From the NCBI GenBank assembly GCA_038093515.1, contig JBBPSI010000227.1, forward strand, positions 1 to 39,198: a stretch of 39,198 nt of DNA, read 5' to 3'. Position numbers and translations under genes: made by a program. The notes under the pieces are model-generated. The model had not been told where the DNA came from. It searched no databases and saw only the letters and a list, made by a program, of their open reading frames with translations. Below are positions 10,160 to 21,116 of the stretch, one piece after another (the stretch's first letter is position 1; the number at the start of each line of letters is the position of its first letter). This stretch comes from Butyriboletus loyo. Lineage: Eukaryota > Basidiomycota > Agaricomycetes > Boletales > Boletaceae.

Positions 10160-11440
10160 AATAGTATACATCTCCACATACCCTCTGTGGACCCTCTCAT
10201 TTGTAGTGTGTTACCTCTATCTATACCTGGCAGGCCTGCCCATATATATCACATGTATGCCCATGGGCCCTCTTGTCCAATGCACATTTCCCCTATATAC
10301 ACCTGGCAGGCCCACCCATATATACCACATGTACACCTGCAGTGTTATAATATTATATTATTTCCATGCTTTCGGACTTCTCCTTTCACTTTCAAAGATC
10401 ACATGATTCAGTGCACATGATCATGGGATTATACATGTGATCAGAATCTAGACAGAGCCTATGACATAATGGTCCAGACTGACCCATGACATCATCAATC
10501 TAGACTATAACATCATACCTCATGTATTTAATCTCTGTTTACTTATCTTCTTTTTGATCGCTGTTGACTTCTTAGTCTAACCATGTATAGTAGTTTATCA
10601 CACACACAGCTAGGTCTGTGCACCATTTTGTACAATATATAAAGGCTCATGGTTTGAGCTAAAATCCCTTAGCTTTAACCACTTGTCTTGATCACTGGAA
10701 ACAGTTGAGGGACTAAGGTCTTGCTAAATTCTATAAACCTCTGCCAGTGCTTTGTGTAGCACTGCAACTTGTAGTGAACCGCTTGTGGAATATTCTGTTG
10801 GGATTACTCCTGTGGTTGTAACATGCAGGCCCTCTTGTCTACTCCGCAGTCTGTCTATGCCACCTGGCAAGCCCACCCATATATACCACACATACACCTG
10901 CTGCCTTTCTCATTCAAAGCACATTTCCCCTATATACACCTGCAGGCCCTGTCATCCAAAGCACATTTTCCCTATATATACCTGGCAGGCCTACCCATAT
11001 ATACCACATGTACACATGCAGTCCCTGTCATCCAAAGCACATTTCCCCCATATACACCTGGTGGACCCGACCATATAACTGTAAATATGTCTGCAGGCTC
11101 TCTTGTCTATAGCATATTTCCTCTATATACACCTGCAGGTCCCCTTGTCTACTCTGCACTCTTTCTATATACCCCCAACAGGCCCACCCACATACTACAT
11201 ATATCCCCCCTATGGGCCCCCTCATCTAAAGTGCATTTCTTCTATATATACCTGGCAGGCCTGCCCATATATACCACATGTACACCTGCAGGCCATCTCA
11301 TCTAAAGCACATTCCTTCTATATACACATGGCGGGTCCCCCCATATATACCATATGTCCACCTGCAGGCCGTCCCATCTACCATACATTTCTTCTATATA
11401 CACCTGGCAGGCCCATCCATCAATGCCATGCTAAATTTCA
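10160..11440 (+). repeat. Minisatellite, ~77-bp unit, interrupted by a solo LTR
   Basis: Repeated core blocks: CCTGGCAGGCCCACCCATAT, ATACCACATGTACACCTGCA, GGCC, TCCAAAGCACATTTCC, CTATATACAC. Units are diverged and some partial. The stop-poor composition creates long artificial frames (IYTWQA-type peptide repeats) on the plus strand between 10752 and 11519. Interrupted at 10343-10823 by an LTR. On the minus strand it lies immediately downstream of a copia gag relic. Confidence 0.85.
10343..10823 (+). repeat. Solo LTR, diverged A/B-like family
   Basis: Begins TGTTATAATATTATATT and ends GTGGTTGTAACA, flanked by perfect duplications TGCAG (10338-10342, 10824-10828). It retains the LTR promoter order: the AGGTCTGTGCACC block, then CAATATATAAAGG, then TTTAACCACTTGTC. 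CpG-poor, so an old insertion into the minisatellite. Confidence 0.9.
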
Positions 11441-12314
11441 CCCAAGGGCCTGCTCTGGGATTGCTGTATACCAGGTAACATTGTTAACCTGGGGTGGCCA
11501 TCTGCATAGGAGAATGTGACTACATGGGCTCTAAGGTGGACTTGGTTCAACTTACCCTTGCCTTTGCATCCATGCCAATTCTTATTCTTATTCTTATCCC
11601 CTTCATTTCCCTGCTGCTGCTGAAAAGTAGGGATTTTCCCCTGTCATTTCACTGCACTAATCTTATTCAATTGTGCTTGGTGATTCCCTTTACCTTTCTC
11701 TGAGAGATGGTGCTGGTCCCATGATAGGACCACAGCAGCATGAATCTCAGTGATGGTGTGAACCTTCACCTTCCCTGCAGCATTCTTGTCTTGAGCAATC
11801 ATCTGGGCCACCATGTCCATGGATGTGGGCAGCTTAGCCAGGAGTATCATGACCTAAATATTGGCAGAGATTTTTTATCCCACAGTCTTAAGACAGGTGA
11901 AGGTTGTTTTGATCTTTTAGAGGGCAGGCACAGGATGAGAGGAGGAGGGCACTTGTGTGTCTATCAACTCCTTGAAAATGGCATATGCTGCTGCAATCCT
12001 GGTAGTCAAGAACTCTTTCTTGAGGGCCTTGATCAAATCAGTGGCCGATGTCTCTGCTCCATATTTTGCTTGGAGAGTGGGAGAGAAATGACACATGACA
12101 GTGCTGGCAATCATGTCATTCACCTTTGTCCAGGTGATGTACTGGGAGTGATTATCCACAGAGGAAGTTATGTTGAGAGCAGCAGGCTTCAAGAACTTGA
12201 AACCCAGATGTTGTCAGTTGCCCTAAGGTGGGCAAACATGGCAGGCCACCAGGAGACCCAGTTGGAGCCATTGAGGGTGGGGACACAAGAGTTGGTCTTG
12301 GTGGAGATAGACAT
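11440..12314 (-). pseudogene. Ty1/copia-like Gag relic (copy 1)
   Basis: Capsid-type protein of a copia-like retrotransposon. ATG at 12312-12314 begins MSISTKTNSCVPTLNGSNW, then VSWWPAMFAHLRA, typical of the copia Gag N-terminus. After a frameshift it continues as WTKVNDMIASTVMCHFSPTL...ETSATDLIKALKKEF (12192-11917), then KLPTSMDMVAQMIAQ (about 11840) and a Lys/Asn-rich tail (NKNKNWHGCKGKGK, about 11570). It ends in RAHVVTFSYADGHPRL, where it runs into the minisatellite. Protease, integrase and RT are absent. A second copy of the N-terminus is on the plus strand at 22566. Confidence 0.8.
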
Positions 12315-12601
12315 TGTAAATGTTATAGAAGATCTATGGGGATGTAAGTCATATTAGAAATGCAAAGCTCCAACATGGGTTCATCCTCCAAAATCTGCAG
12401 AAGGATCAAGTTGGAGTGCTGGGGAGCACATCGCAATGATCACTTTGCATCAAATTGGAGTCTGGAGGAAACAACCAAGAGAATGAGCTGGCTTGCATAG
12501 GAATGTTGCCATTGCTATGCAAAAGCCAATTAACCTTGGCATCAGGAGACACCACTGTGCAAATCATTTCCAACTGCACTAGCAGGCTCAACTGAGCACA
12601 G
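12315..12601 (-). other. Untranslated leader of copia-like element, copy 1
   Basis: About 290 bp between the primer-binding site and the gag ATG. Closely similar to 22310-22565 on the plus strand (shared TGTCTCCTGATGCCAAGG, TTGGTTGTTTCCTCCAGACT, TTGATCCTTCTGCAGATTTT), which shows the two regions are copies of one element. Confidence 0.75.
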
Positions 12602-12615
12602 CAGGGCTCATAACC
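12602..12615 (-). other. Primer-binding site resembling a half-tRNA Met site
   Basis: Directly after the LTR end (TTCTACA) the minus strand reads GGTTATGAGCCCTG. Its complement CAGGGCTCATAACC matches the anticodon arm of a methionine tRNA (CAT anticodon inside). Copia-type elements are known to use cleaved tRNA-iMet halves as primer; the match to this host's tRNA is inferred. Confidence 0.6.
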
Positions 12616-12808
12616 TGTAGAAAGGGTGCATGTGAGGAGGTACCAAAGATACTCACTGATTGGTTGTTTGAGGCTTGCTGGTATGCACATTGTAGTATAG
12701 GAACAAGATTGATTAGAACTCAGATAAGCTGAGTTTGAAGTACATATATGGTCTGACTACATATGTTATGTAATCAGTATACTATATAATTCTAATATAT
12801 GTTCAACA
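12616..12808 (-). repeat. 5' LTR of copia-like element, copy 1
   Basis: 193 bp from TGTTGAACATATATTAG to TTTCTACA, followed by the primer-binding site and gag. The first ~160 bp match 21665-21825 on the plus strand. No second LTR or target duplication was found. Confidence 0.75.
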
Positions 12809-12966
12809 CAAGCTTCTTGCCTCAGAGTGACCTGGCATCACAATGGCCAAGGCAGTTCTCTGAATAGTGGTCCTCCAGCTTGCACCTGGATTCAGCACTG
12901 TTGGGAAGTACACTTATGTCTTTGATCTCTCTTCATTTCACCCTTGTCACTATGCTCCTCAACATG
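12809..12966. other. Unassigned spacer
   Basis: Decayed sequence between two LTR-like segments. No supported feature. Confidence 0.35.
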
Positions 12967-13360
12967 TGTTGAAACAGTAGTGTTCTACTTCTGTATTTCA
13001 CTTACAGCCACTATGTTCCAAGACTGGTCTTTATGACATCATGATCTAGAACCATATGACATCATTATGATATCATAGTCTAGACTCAGTCATGCTTGTC
13101 ACATTACATATAGCTCTCTTTGTACTATTGGACAATATACTTAGTCTTATCTCTTATCTCTAACATATTGTCATGTGATTCATACTATACCTTATATAGG
13201 TACTATACAGTACACAAGTACAAAACTCCTGTACTGTATATAAGACAGCCCTTATGGCTTGTTGCTTTTCTTTAGATCTTTCAGTTCTTTCACCACTACT
13301 GTGATATCTCTAAGTTGAGCCTTGCTCCTTAAAACTCTTCAAGTATCCCTGTTTGCAACA
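12967..13360 (+). repeat. Possible LTR remnant of another family
   Basis: Starts TGTTGAAACAG and ends TTTGCAACA, with a TATA-like GTATATAAG near 13240 and ATGACATCAT motifs like those in families A and B. Flanks (ACATG and CTCTC) are not duplicated, so the ends are uncertain. Confidence 0.35.
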
Positions 13361-13985
13361 CTCTCCCTTGTTACATCAGTGAGTCTTTCCACTGATAAGT
13401 TCACCCTTGCACCCTTTGTTGCCCTCAGTGCACCTGCTCAGACTTTACAAATTCCAAAAACATGCTGTCTTCTTCAGGTTCTTCCAAGAGAACTCACCTA
13501 TTCCACAACCAGGTGGTCCATTCTTTAATTAAAGTTCCTTCCTGACCTCATACAGTCTTGTTGGGGCTTCTCAAGTGAGTTATCTTGTAGATAGTTGACC
13601 AACATTGTTGATGTCATCACCAGGTATGCTACAGAAGAACTTGGTATCCAATTTTTGGTCAGCTTTGAAATTGAATTTATTCTTCTCAAATCAACTAACC
13701 TGGTCATTTCCATGAACAATTATCAGTGGTCCACCACCCTTGTGGTGACCATGGGAACTATTGAGGCTCAAGTGCTGGAAGAAATTGCTGATGCCATTCA
13801 AGAGGATGGCATCAAGCTGCAGATGTACCACACCAAAGCTGCACCAGGGCAGGTTCATCTGTCTCAGCTAGTTGACATTTCCTCCTGTTTTACTGATAAT
13901 TGTAGTATGAAGTGGTCACAGGTGCCATGTCTCCACTAGAGGCTGCGGACACAGTCCATACAGTGATAATGATATATCAATAGCC

Positions 13986-15112
13986 TGCTGATTGGCACAA
14001 AAGCATGGTACATTAATAGTGGTAGTAACAAATACTCTCATCCTCCACCTCTAATACATCACTAATAAATAGGATCCTCAGTTAGTAATCCTAATAGTGA
14101 TATATCATTGATGTATCACTCTCAGCTATGCAGTTATCTCATGCCTACCAGTGATTTCCCACCTCTAATACATCACTAATATATCAGTACAAAGTAGTCT
14201 ACTCCTGGCGCTTTTTTTATTATGTAATGCATGGGAAATTGTGACACCTGGCACTTTTCTGATTATCTAATCATAGCAAAATAATTGCCAGGGCTTCTGG
14301 CTGCCCTTGACCTTCTTTGTCCGCATTTTGAGTGATTACATAAGTGGCTGTGAAGCAGTGACATCACCAGGGGTAATTCCCAGAAGCAGCCACTGCTTCC
14401 ATAACATTCTTTATTGGGAATCACCTAGATCATATGTTTTTCATTGCTCCCTCCTTATTGCAGCTACTTCCCCTTGTTGAATACATGATCTGACTGTAGG
14501 TACATAGTGTACATATCATAATGGACTGTTCCTACTGCTTACATGAGGTCCTGAGAGGCCCTATAAGGCAAATATCAATATATGGTGAAAAACAAAAAAC
14601 ATAACCGCATTTTTGACATATTTGACATATGGTCTCAAGAAGTACATGCCCATGTGCCCTTCATATACATCTAGAACATATCACAAGCCCAAGTGGCTGG
14701 GGTAGAAACTGGTGGTGCTATGATACATCTCCTCCTGACCCCTTTTGATTGTGGAAAGCTGTACTGATGGCTGTACTGGATCAGTGAGATATGGAGGTCC
14801 CTTAGGCAACTATACTCTTTAATTCCATCACCATTCCCCCTTTACCAGGCCCTATAAACTCTCCCAGGGAGCCTTTTCCACATTTTAAATGATAGAGAGA
14901 TATAAAATACCATATGATGTATATGCCCAGGGCAACTATCTCCATTGCTGGGGTATATTGCAACCCATCACTCCCCACCTTTCTGACTCTTTCCAATGAG
15001 AATTGAAGCTGGGAGGAGTAGATTAAACACACCAGAAGCGTGGGAAACTATTTCGACCTTAGGAGACTTTGCAAAACATATCAAAAACACAACATTATGC
15101 CTTCCACAATAC
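13986..15112 (+). repeat. Left arm of the giant inverted repeat
   Basis: Reverse complement of 15363-16530. Examples of identity: the block around ACATATGGTCTCAAGAAGT (14630) and CTTCCACAATA at the inner end. It lacks about 58 bp present in the right arm near its outer end and has a small insertion (TGACACCTG) near 14241. Confidence 0.9.
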
Positions 15113-15362
15113 ATACCATCTAATATCATATTCCCAACCTTCATGTTTTCATTTAATACCACTTAAATGTCAAAAATGCGAAAATGTACACAAGTACTAT
15201 AGTAGCACCATGGTTTGCTTGACCATCAACTCAAGCACAGTGGTAGGTTATATAGGAGAATTATTCAGGAACAATGAATTACAGGATATTTGTGATCAGG
15301 TCCAAGTAAATATATGCTATCATGGTGTATATGTATCTATTCTACCACTCAGAATATTGCCA

Positions 15363-16530
15363 TATGTGTTGTGGAAGGCATAATGTTGTGTTTTTGATTT
15401 GTTTTGCAAAGTCTCCTAAGGTCGAAATAGTTTCCCACGCTTCTGGTGTGTTTAATCTACTCCTCCCAGCTTCAATTCTCATTGGAAAGAGTCAGAAAGG
15501 TGGGGAGTGATGGGTTGCAATATACCCCAGCAATGGAGATAGTTGCCCTGGGCATATACATCATATGTTATTTTATATCTCTCTATCATTTAAAATGTGG
15601 AAAAGGCTCCCTGGGAGAGTTTAGAGGGCCTGGTAAAGGGGGAATGGTGATGGAATTAAAGAGTATAGTTGCCTAAGGGACCTCCATATCTCACTGATCC
15701 AGTACAGCCATCAGTACAGCTTTCCACAATCAAAAGGGGTCAGGAGGAGATGTATCATAGCACCACCAGTTTCTACCCCAGCCACTTGGGCTTGTGATAT
15801 GTTCTAGATGTATATGAAGGGCACATGGGCATGTACTTCTTGAGACCATATGTCAAATATGTCAAAAATGCGGTTATGTTTTTTGTTTTTCACCATATAT
15901 TGATATTTGCCTTATAGGGCCTCTCAGGACCTCATGTAAGCAGTAGGAACAGTCCATTATGATATGTACACTATGTACCTACAGTCAGATCATGTATTCA
16001 ACAAGGGGAAGTAGCTGCAATAAGGAGGGAGCAATGAAAAACATATGATCTAGGTGATTCCCAATAAAGAATGTTATGGAAGCAGTGGCTGCTTCTGGGA
16101 ATTACCCCTGGTGATGTCACTGCTTCACAGCCACTTATGTAATCACTCAAAATGCGAACAAAGAAGGTCAAGGGCAGCCAGAAGCCCTGGCAATTATTTT
16201 GCTATGATTAGATAATCAGAAAAGCGCCAATTTCCCATGCATTACATAATTAAAAAAGCGCCAGGAGTAGACTACTTTGTGCTGATATATTAGAGGTGGG
16301 AAATCACTGGTAGGCATGAGATAACTCCATAGCTGAGAGTGATACATCAATGATATATCACTATTAGGATTACTAACTGAGGATCCTATTTATTAGTGAT
16401 GTATTAGAGGTGGAGGATGAGAAATATTTGTCACTACCACTATTTATCAATGATATATCAATATCTGAGGATCTTATTGAGTTGTAAATTAGCTGATTAA
16501 TGTACCACACCTTTTGTGCTAGCAGCACAC
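15363..16530 (-). repeat. Right arm of the giant inverted repeat
   Basis: Near-perfect reverse complement of the left arm; starts TGTTGTGGAAGGC and ends around CTTTTGTGCTAGCAGC. Matching short frames in both arms (ending SQKGGE) are mirror copies and not genes. Confidence 0.9.
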
Positions 16531-17528
16531 TTTGATGTATGATTTTGGCTGCTACTGGTGGTGGATGCCCTTGTCCACACTTGCAAGACCATCTACAATA
16601 TTGCAAACAAGCATGATCTGAGGGCCACATTTGTCCCCAGGCCGACCCTAGATAGCTGTAAGTAATTGAGTACAATGGGTAAGCGTCAACGTTCTGATCT
16701 AAATCATAGGCGGGAGTGGCGCTCATATGCACATCTCGGTACGCGGAGAAAGGCCAGGTATATCCCCTTCCGAGTTCCTCACGCCCCTCGAGTCCACCTT
16801 CCTGTCCGGTCTCATGTACCATCTCCCTTCCATGGTCGCATTCACGCTGCCCCTCTCCGCTTCCTATTCCCGAATGAAGGATGGGGTATGGTCGGGAGGC
16901 ACGTGGGTATGTTGGGGGATCGAAAACCGCGAGGCACCCGTCCGACTCACGAAGGTGACATCACCTTCCTCGCGTAATTTTGAGATCAAAACCGTCGATG
17001 GGACATCCAGTCCATACCTCGCTCTCTCAGGTGTCTTGGCATGTGGCATAACTGGCGTTAGAGATAGCCTTGCGCTCACAGTGAAAGGCTGTGACACTCC
17101 ACGGATGGCTGCCGAGATGTAGGTCGCAGAGAGGGAGGCGTTGGGTATCACGAAACGCATGCCTTTAAACATAGACGAGGCGAGACGGTACTTGGCCACC
17201 GACGATGCTATCAAGGACCTTCTCGGGGTCGAGCTTGTAGAAACCTTTTTGCAGGTCAATCAGGTAAGACGTGCCACTGGCGCATATCGAGCGCGTTGCG
17301 TTATTGCTCATCCGCATTGATATCCTAGATGCTTGGGAAAGTAATCGATCGTCATGACGCGGAACCAGAACCTCTAGCTGTGGCACGCCTTGTCGAGAAT
17401 TATTGATCGGTGTTGAAAATCATCCTTACATCCAAGCATCCATTTCAGTAGTCTCCTGCATATTGATATGCTTGTTCTGTCAAGTTGAGCTTTGGAATTG
17501 AATTTTTTGCATCGCATTCGTTCTCGTG

Positions 17529-20232
17529 TCACGATGTAGCTGCACATACAACATAATCATTATCACCAAATGAGTCGAACGGACCTACCCCATTTCTGTT
17601 GAATGAAGATAGACCGGAGTAATCGAATAAACAATTCCATTCAGGATTGACTTGACTGAATTCCAGGACACAAGCCACTCTATTGTCGGGTATCAGCATC
17701 CCCCGCAACCCCCACCCCCCCCCACCCCCTCCACAACCGCCTCCACCACCACCTCCACAACCGCCTCCTCCACCACCTCCACACGCTCCCCCACCGCCCC
17801 CGCATGCCGCGCCTCCACATGCTGTCATACAGCCACCCATGCCCTGGACGCATACACGTCAGCAAGCCTCCTCACGTCAAACACTACAAATAGTAATAAT
17901 GAAATAATAATAATAACAAAACCCTCACCGTCGCACACGCGCCGTTATTGACAACAAATGGCATAGTGACGCAAGACGCAACTCCGACCCACAACGGGAC
18001 AGGGTAGAAGAACGCAGGTTGGTGCGTCTCCGTCTGACTGCGGTCGTACCGCGACACAGCGGACACATCCTTGTCCTTGCCTTTGGCATCGAGTGCCTCT
18101 CGGCGCCGCCGTCGCTCGACCTTTCGTCGTCTTCGCTCCCGTGCACGCTCGGATGTCTTCCGGCTATGCATAGGGTAGACGGCATTATGATCACTGGCAT
18201 GTGTGCCAGGGGCTGCGTCACGCGGTGGCTGAAGTACATCCAGTCCCTCGGTTATACGGTGGGAGTGCAGAGACAGGGCGTTCCGCAACCGCTGGCCCAA
18301 CGTCGTACCTGGGAGAGGGCAGCCGCAGTAAGTATACGGGAGACCGTATCGATCCTAGTCAGCCAATCGAGCATTAGGGTCGTCTGTTTTAGTGTACGAT
18401 GATTCGACGTGTACGCACGGTCCAAGCACGACATGTGACGTCGAACGCTGTTGCGAGATGATTCTCATCGACTTTATCATCACTGGCGGAAACGGTGCTC
18501 CCGAATACGATCACGATGAAAGTTGGAAACTGGTACTTACTGGTCGATGTACCGACCCACAACCCGTTTGCAGTCCGCATGATAATAACCTGCCCTGAGT
18601 TGGTGAGTATGCCACGCAAGATCGATGTCGAGCGTCGGAACGAAGAACGACCCAGGAACATCAGCCATGAGCCCCAAAAAACTGGAAAAAAATGTTGATT
18701 GAATATGCGGCGGAAAGTCATCCTGGCACACTCACGCATGGTATCTTGCAACACAATGTTGTAAGACGACCATCTCCTCTTCGTCGGCGAAGAAGTCTGG
18801 ATCCGTCCAGCCGAGTTCAGCCATCTTGCGCACGAACGAAGCTTGCCGCAAGACCTAGCACGACCGTCGGTTGATCAGGATCACGAGAGCGGAAGAAGCA
18901 GAGGACGTTGAAACTGACAGCGCCTACGAGTTCGACCGAAAATGGTCGGTCATCTGTGTATACGCTCTGGATTCTCCTCCCTCTAATGAAAAGGTTAGAA
19001 AAGGAAAAGTATAAGTCGATCTAGATATACATTCTGCGATGAATCTGTCCGCTTAATATCCAGATCAGCAATTTCGGGTTAAACATCAACCTCTTCATAA
19101 CTTCCTGTGCAGTAAGTGTGTCTGACGCGGAGGATTGAACCGCCGCCATGATACGCTTCCTGATCAGCAGAGCACGACCAGTGTCATACTGTTCATGAGG
19201 AGTATGCAGGGTCCCACTGTTGAGGCGTAAATAAGCTCACTGCATAGCAGTAAGCTGGAAGTGAACGTACGGAAGGACTCCGGCGACTCTGGTATTCACA
19301 ATATCATTCGCGAACTTCTGAAGACCCAACAGGTCCTTTGTTATGTTATTTCCACACGATGTGCAGCTGGAGACGAAGTTGCTTTGCGCATACCCCGAGC
19401 CATTTGGACCAACAAATGCTATGTGGTTGTCAGGTACTTCTCACAGCAGCGGAATTCAGCGGTGCTTACGCACGGCTACCCGGTGCTCGCATTGTGGGCA
19501 CTGGATCTCCTTATGTGATACGACTGCTGCCGCATCCAAAGGGTCATACGGCGTATTTGTGTGGTGCTCCCAGTTGTGGACCCGATCAGGATGAGGCGAG
19601 CTGGTAACGAGGAGATCAGGAGATCCCTGCAATGTCCGTCAGCGGGGTTATCCAATCAGCTAATTCCACGTACGATATTGGCGGCGAGATACTCCGTAAG
19701 GACTGGCAAGTGACCCAACGCCAATACACGCTGAATATCTTCTGCATACCATCTATTCAGGAGGTCAGTCATCCACGATAGATGCTAGACATGAAAGCTT
19801 CATACATCGGATTAAGAAGATAAGCATGCCAGACCATGAGCACATCGATCGGGGGAAGAGCTAACTCGAGGTTCACGGAGCACCACCCGCCGAGACTCTG
19901 GCACCAGCGGTCAAACCTCGAGAGGGAATCAGCACCGAGGCTCGAATAGATGCGATATCTCAAACGAACCTCTCGACTGCGACGTTTACGAACCAGCCCC
20001 AACGTTGCTCTGGCTCCATCGCACGAATGTCAATCGGAAACCTTGTGTCGGAATTGGATTCCACGACCACCCGGAGGTTGTGAAATGCATGCAAGATGGA
20101 AAGGTGTCCTCTGAGTTGTTGGGGTTGGATGAGCAAAGCAACACTAGTATGACGAATGTTGAATGTCTCGGGAAGTGTATATCGTGGCGGAGGCTCCCCG
20201 AATTCAGTGTAAGGAGGTGGAATCTCTGACAT
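17529..20232 (-). CDS. GRDP/DUF1399-type glycine-rich domain protein, 12 exons
   Basis: Apparently intact host gene of the glycine-rich-domain (DUF1399) family; molecular function not established. Start ATG 20232 (MSEIPPPYTEFGEPPPRYTL). Exons: 20232-19970, 19916-19806, 19752-19674, 19626-19470, 19418-19271, 19216-19031, 18982-18919, 18854-18736, 18681-18541, 18482-18419, 18354-17929, 17843-17529. All introns are GT-AG, 47-85 bp, and the spliced frame is continuous (690 codons plus stop). Family motifs: DVLMVWHAYLLNP, CPQCEHRVAV with SCTSCG (putative zinc site), ELGWTDPDFF, VPTLDIDLAWHTHQL, YCGCPLPG, a basic coiled-coil-like stretch (RARERRRRKVERRRRREAL) and a Gly/Cys-rich tail. CpG-rich, unlike the flanks. 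A one-base difference in a G homopolymer near 17710 would end the tail at 17693 in the usual Gly-Cys style. Confidence 0.85.
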
Positions 20233-21116
20233 GAAATGCTAGGAACTGGGACGTTGGGGAGATGGTTGTGGTCCTGTGGAATGAAGTATCAAGATAAGAA
20301 GTTTATGTGGAGAGGCCGTGAGCAACCAATGGTGCAGGTGATCCACGGACCACTTGACATACGTCAACCTGCTGCTCCGCGAGCCTGGCTGTGGAGCCGA
20401 AAGAACGACATGTATCTTTTTGGCAGGTTCTTGGTAGCAACTGTATTTCCTGTGGGAGATATGCAGCACAGCCTAATGTTCCTGCAAGGAACATGGAAAT
20501 AGCCGAACCCTGGGGCGTTCAACTACGAGACTTGGCCAACCCATCACTCGTGGGAGTGGGTATCACAATTTCTACAGTTCTATATTTACAGCTTCGTGTG
20601 CGCGGTTACATTTGCACGTTTCTTCCCACCGCGCATTTCAGCCCGCCGCACCCCGCGATCAGAGTGCTGTCCCTGTGGGTTCATAAAATTTCAATGCATC
20701 TAAGCATCAAATATGATGGTCATATTATTGTGGCCTTGGAAACTTGCACCCACCAATATATATTGCTAAATACGCACCTGTCACTGCCCACTCACCCGAT
20801 TAAAGCACGGCTCAAGTTTGCGCTCATGCAAAGTCTCTGCACTTGGATTTGCTCCTGCGCTGTTGTGCTCGTGTAGTGCGTGCCTCAGGCATGCTTTCTC
20901 GACATACCCGATCGCTCTGATGCGTCCGATATGGCCCTAACACGATCATCTGACTTGGTAAGCCCATTGCTCTCGACTGGCTTCGGTTTGAGCTGTCCAC
21001 GTCGATATGGTGGGTTTATGGATTCTATAGGGCATCTGCCATGCCTCCCAGATAGTGTGGATGGCTTAGGTATGTCTCTGGTCTTGCACTTCTGCCATTG
21101 GTACTCACTAGCCTCA
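20233..21116. other. Intergenic region, probable promoter side of the GRDP gene
   Basis: Relatively CpG-rich host-like sequence. Open frames such as 20391-20876 show no recognisable domain. The first few hundred bases presumably hold the GRDP promoter and 5' UTR. Ends at an LTR. Confidence 0.45.

Larger units (their letters stand above)
13962..16572. mobile_element. Giant inverted-repeat (foldback-like) element inside the GS gene
   Basis: Two near-identical arms of about 1.1 kb face each other around a ~250-bp spacer (15113-15362). The element interrupts the GS coding sequence. The candidate target duplication is 8 bp, GTCCATAC (13954-13961) versus GTCCACAC (16573-16580). Subterminal motifs such as TAGTGATATATCATTGATG recur. 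No transposase frame exists, so it is non-autonomous. An 8-bp duplication would suit hAT- or KDZ-type transposition, but the termini do not match well enough to assign a superfamily. Confidence 0.7.
13400..17406 (+). pseudogene. Glutamine synthetase-like (type I/FluG C-domain) gene, split by insertion
   Basis: Type I glutamine-synthetase-like protein, which in fungi includes the FluG C-terminal domain. Left part: KHAVFF and FFQENSPIPQPGGPFF (13461-13530), intron 13575-13623, LGIQFLVSFEIEFILL, LEEIADAIQEDGIKLQMYH, AAPGQ, intron 13853-13905, YEVVTGAMSPLEAAD to about 13961. Right part resumes at about 16564: ALVHTCKTIYNIANKHDLRA, intron 16658-16709 (splicing gives DSCGSGAHMHISV), FLSGLMYHLPSMVAFTLP, GVWSGGTWVCWGIENREAPV, NFEIKTVDGTSSPYLAL, intron 17264-17328, and the last exon ending TGA 17404-17406. 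Broken by a 2.6 kb insertion, a TAG at 17120-17122 and stops in the left half. The N-terminus is not found. Confidence 0.85.

Noticed and set aside
10752..11519. Plus-strand frames with repeated IYTWQA/YIPHVH peptides
   Set aside because: Produced by a stop-poor minisatellite; the frames change between units and show no protein-like conservation.
14802..15676. Two matching short ORFs ending SQKGGE
   Set aside because: Mirror copies within the inverted-repeat arms; no domain, and coding on both arms follows from the palindrome.
13400..17406. A functional glutamine synthetase gene
   Set aside because: A 2.6 kb insertion, several stops on the left and a TAG at 17120-17122 rule out a normal product.
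17652..17951. Plus-strand proline- and threonine-rich frames
   Set aside because: They are the antisense of the Gly/Cys-rich tail exon of the GRDP gene; low complexity alone keeps the frame open.
19130..19150. tRNA B-box-like GGTTCAATCC on the minus strand
   Set aside because: It lies in a GRDP exon and no A box or cloverleaf surrounds it.
20391..20876. 161-codon plus-strand frame upstream of the GRDP gene
   Set aside because: No recognisable domain, and it lies in the likely promoter and 5' UTR side of a divergent gene; codon use does not stand out.
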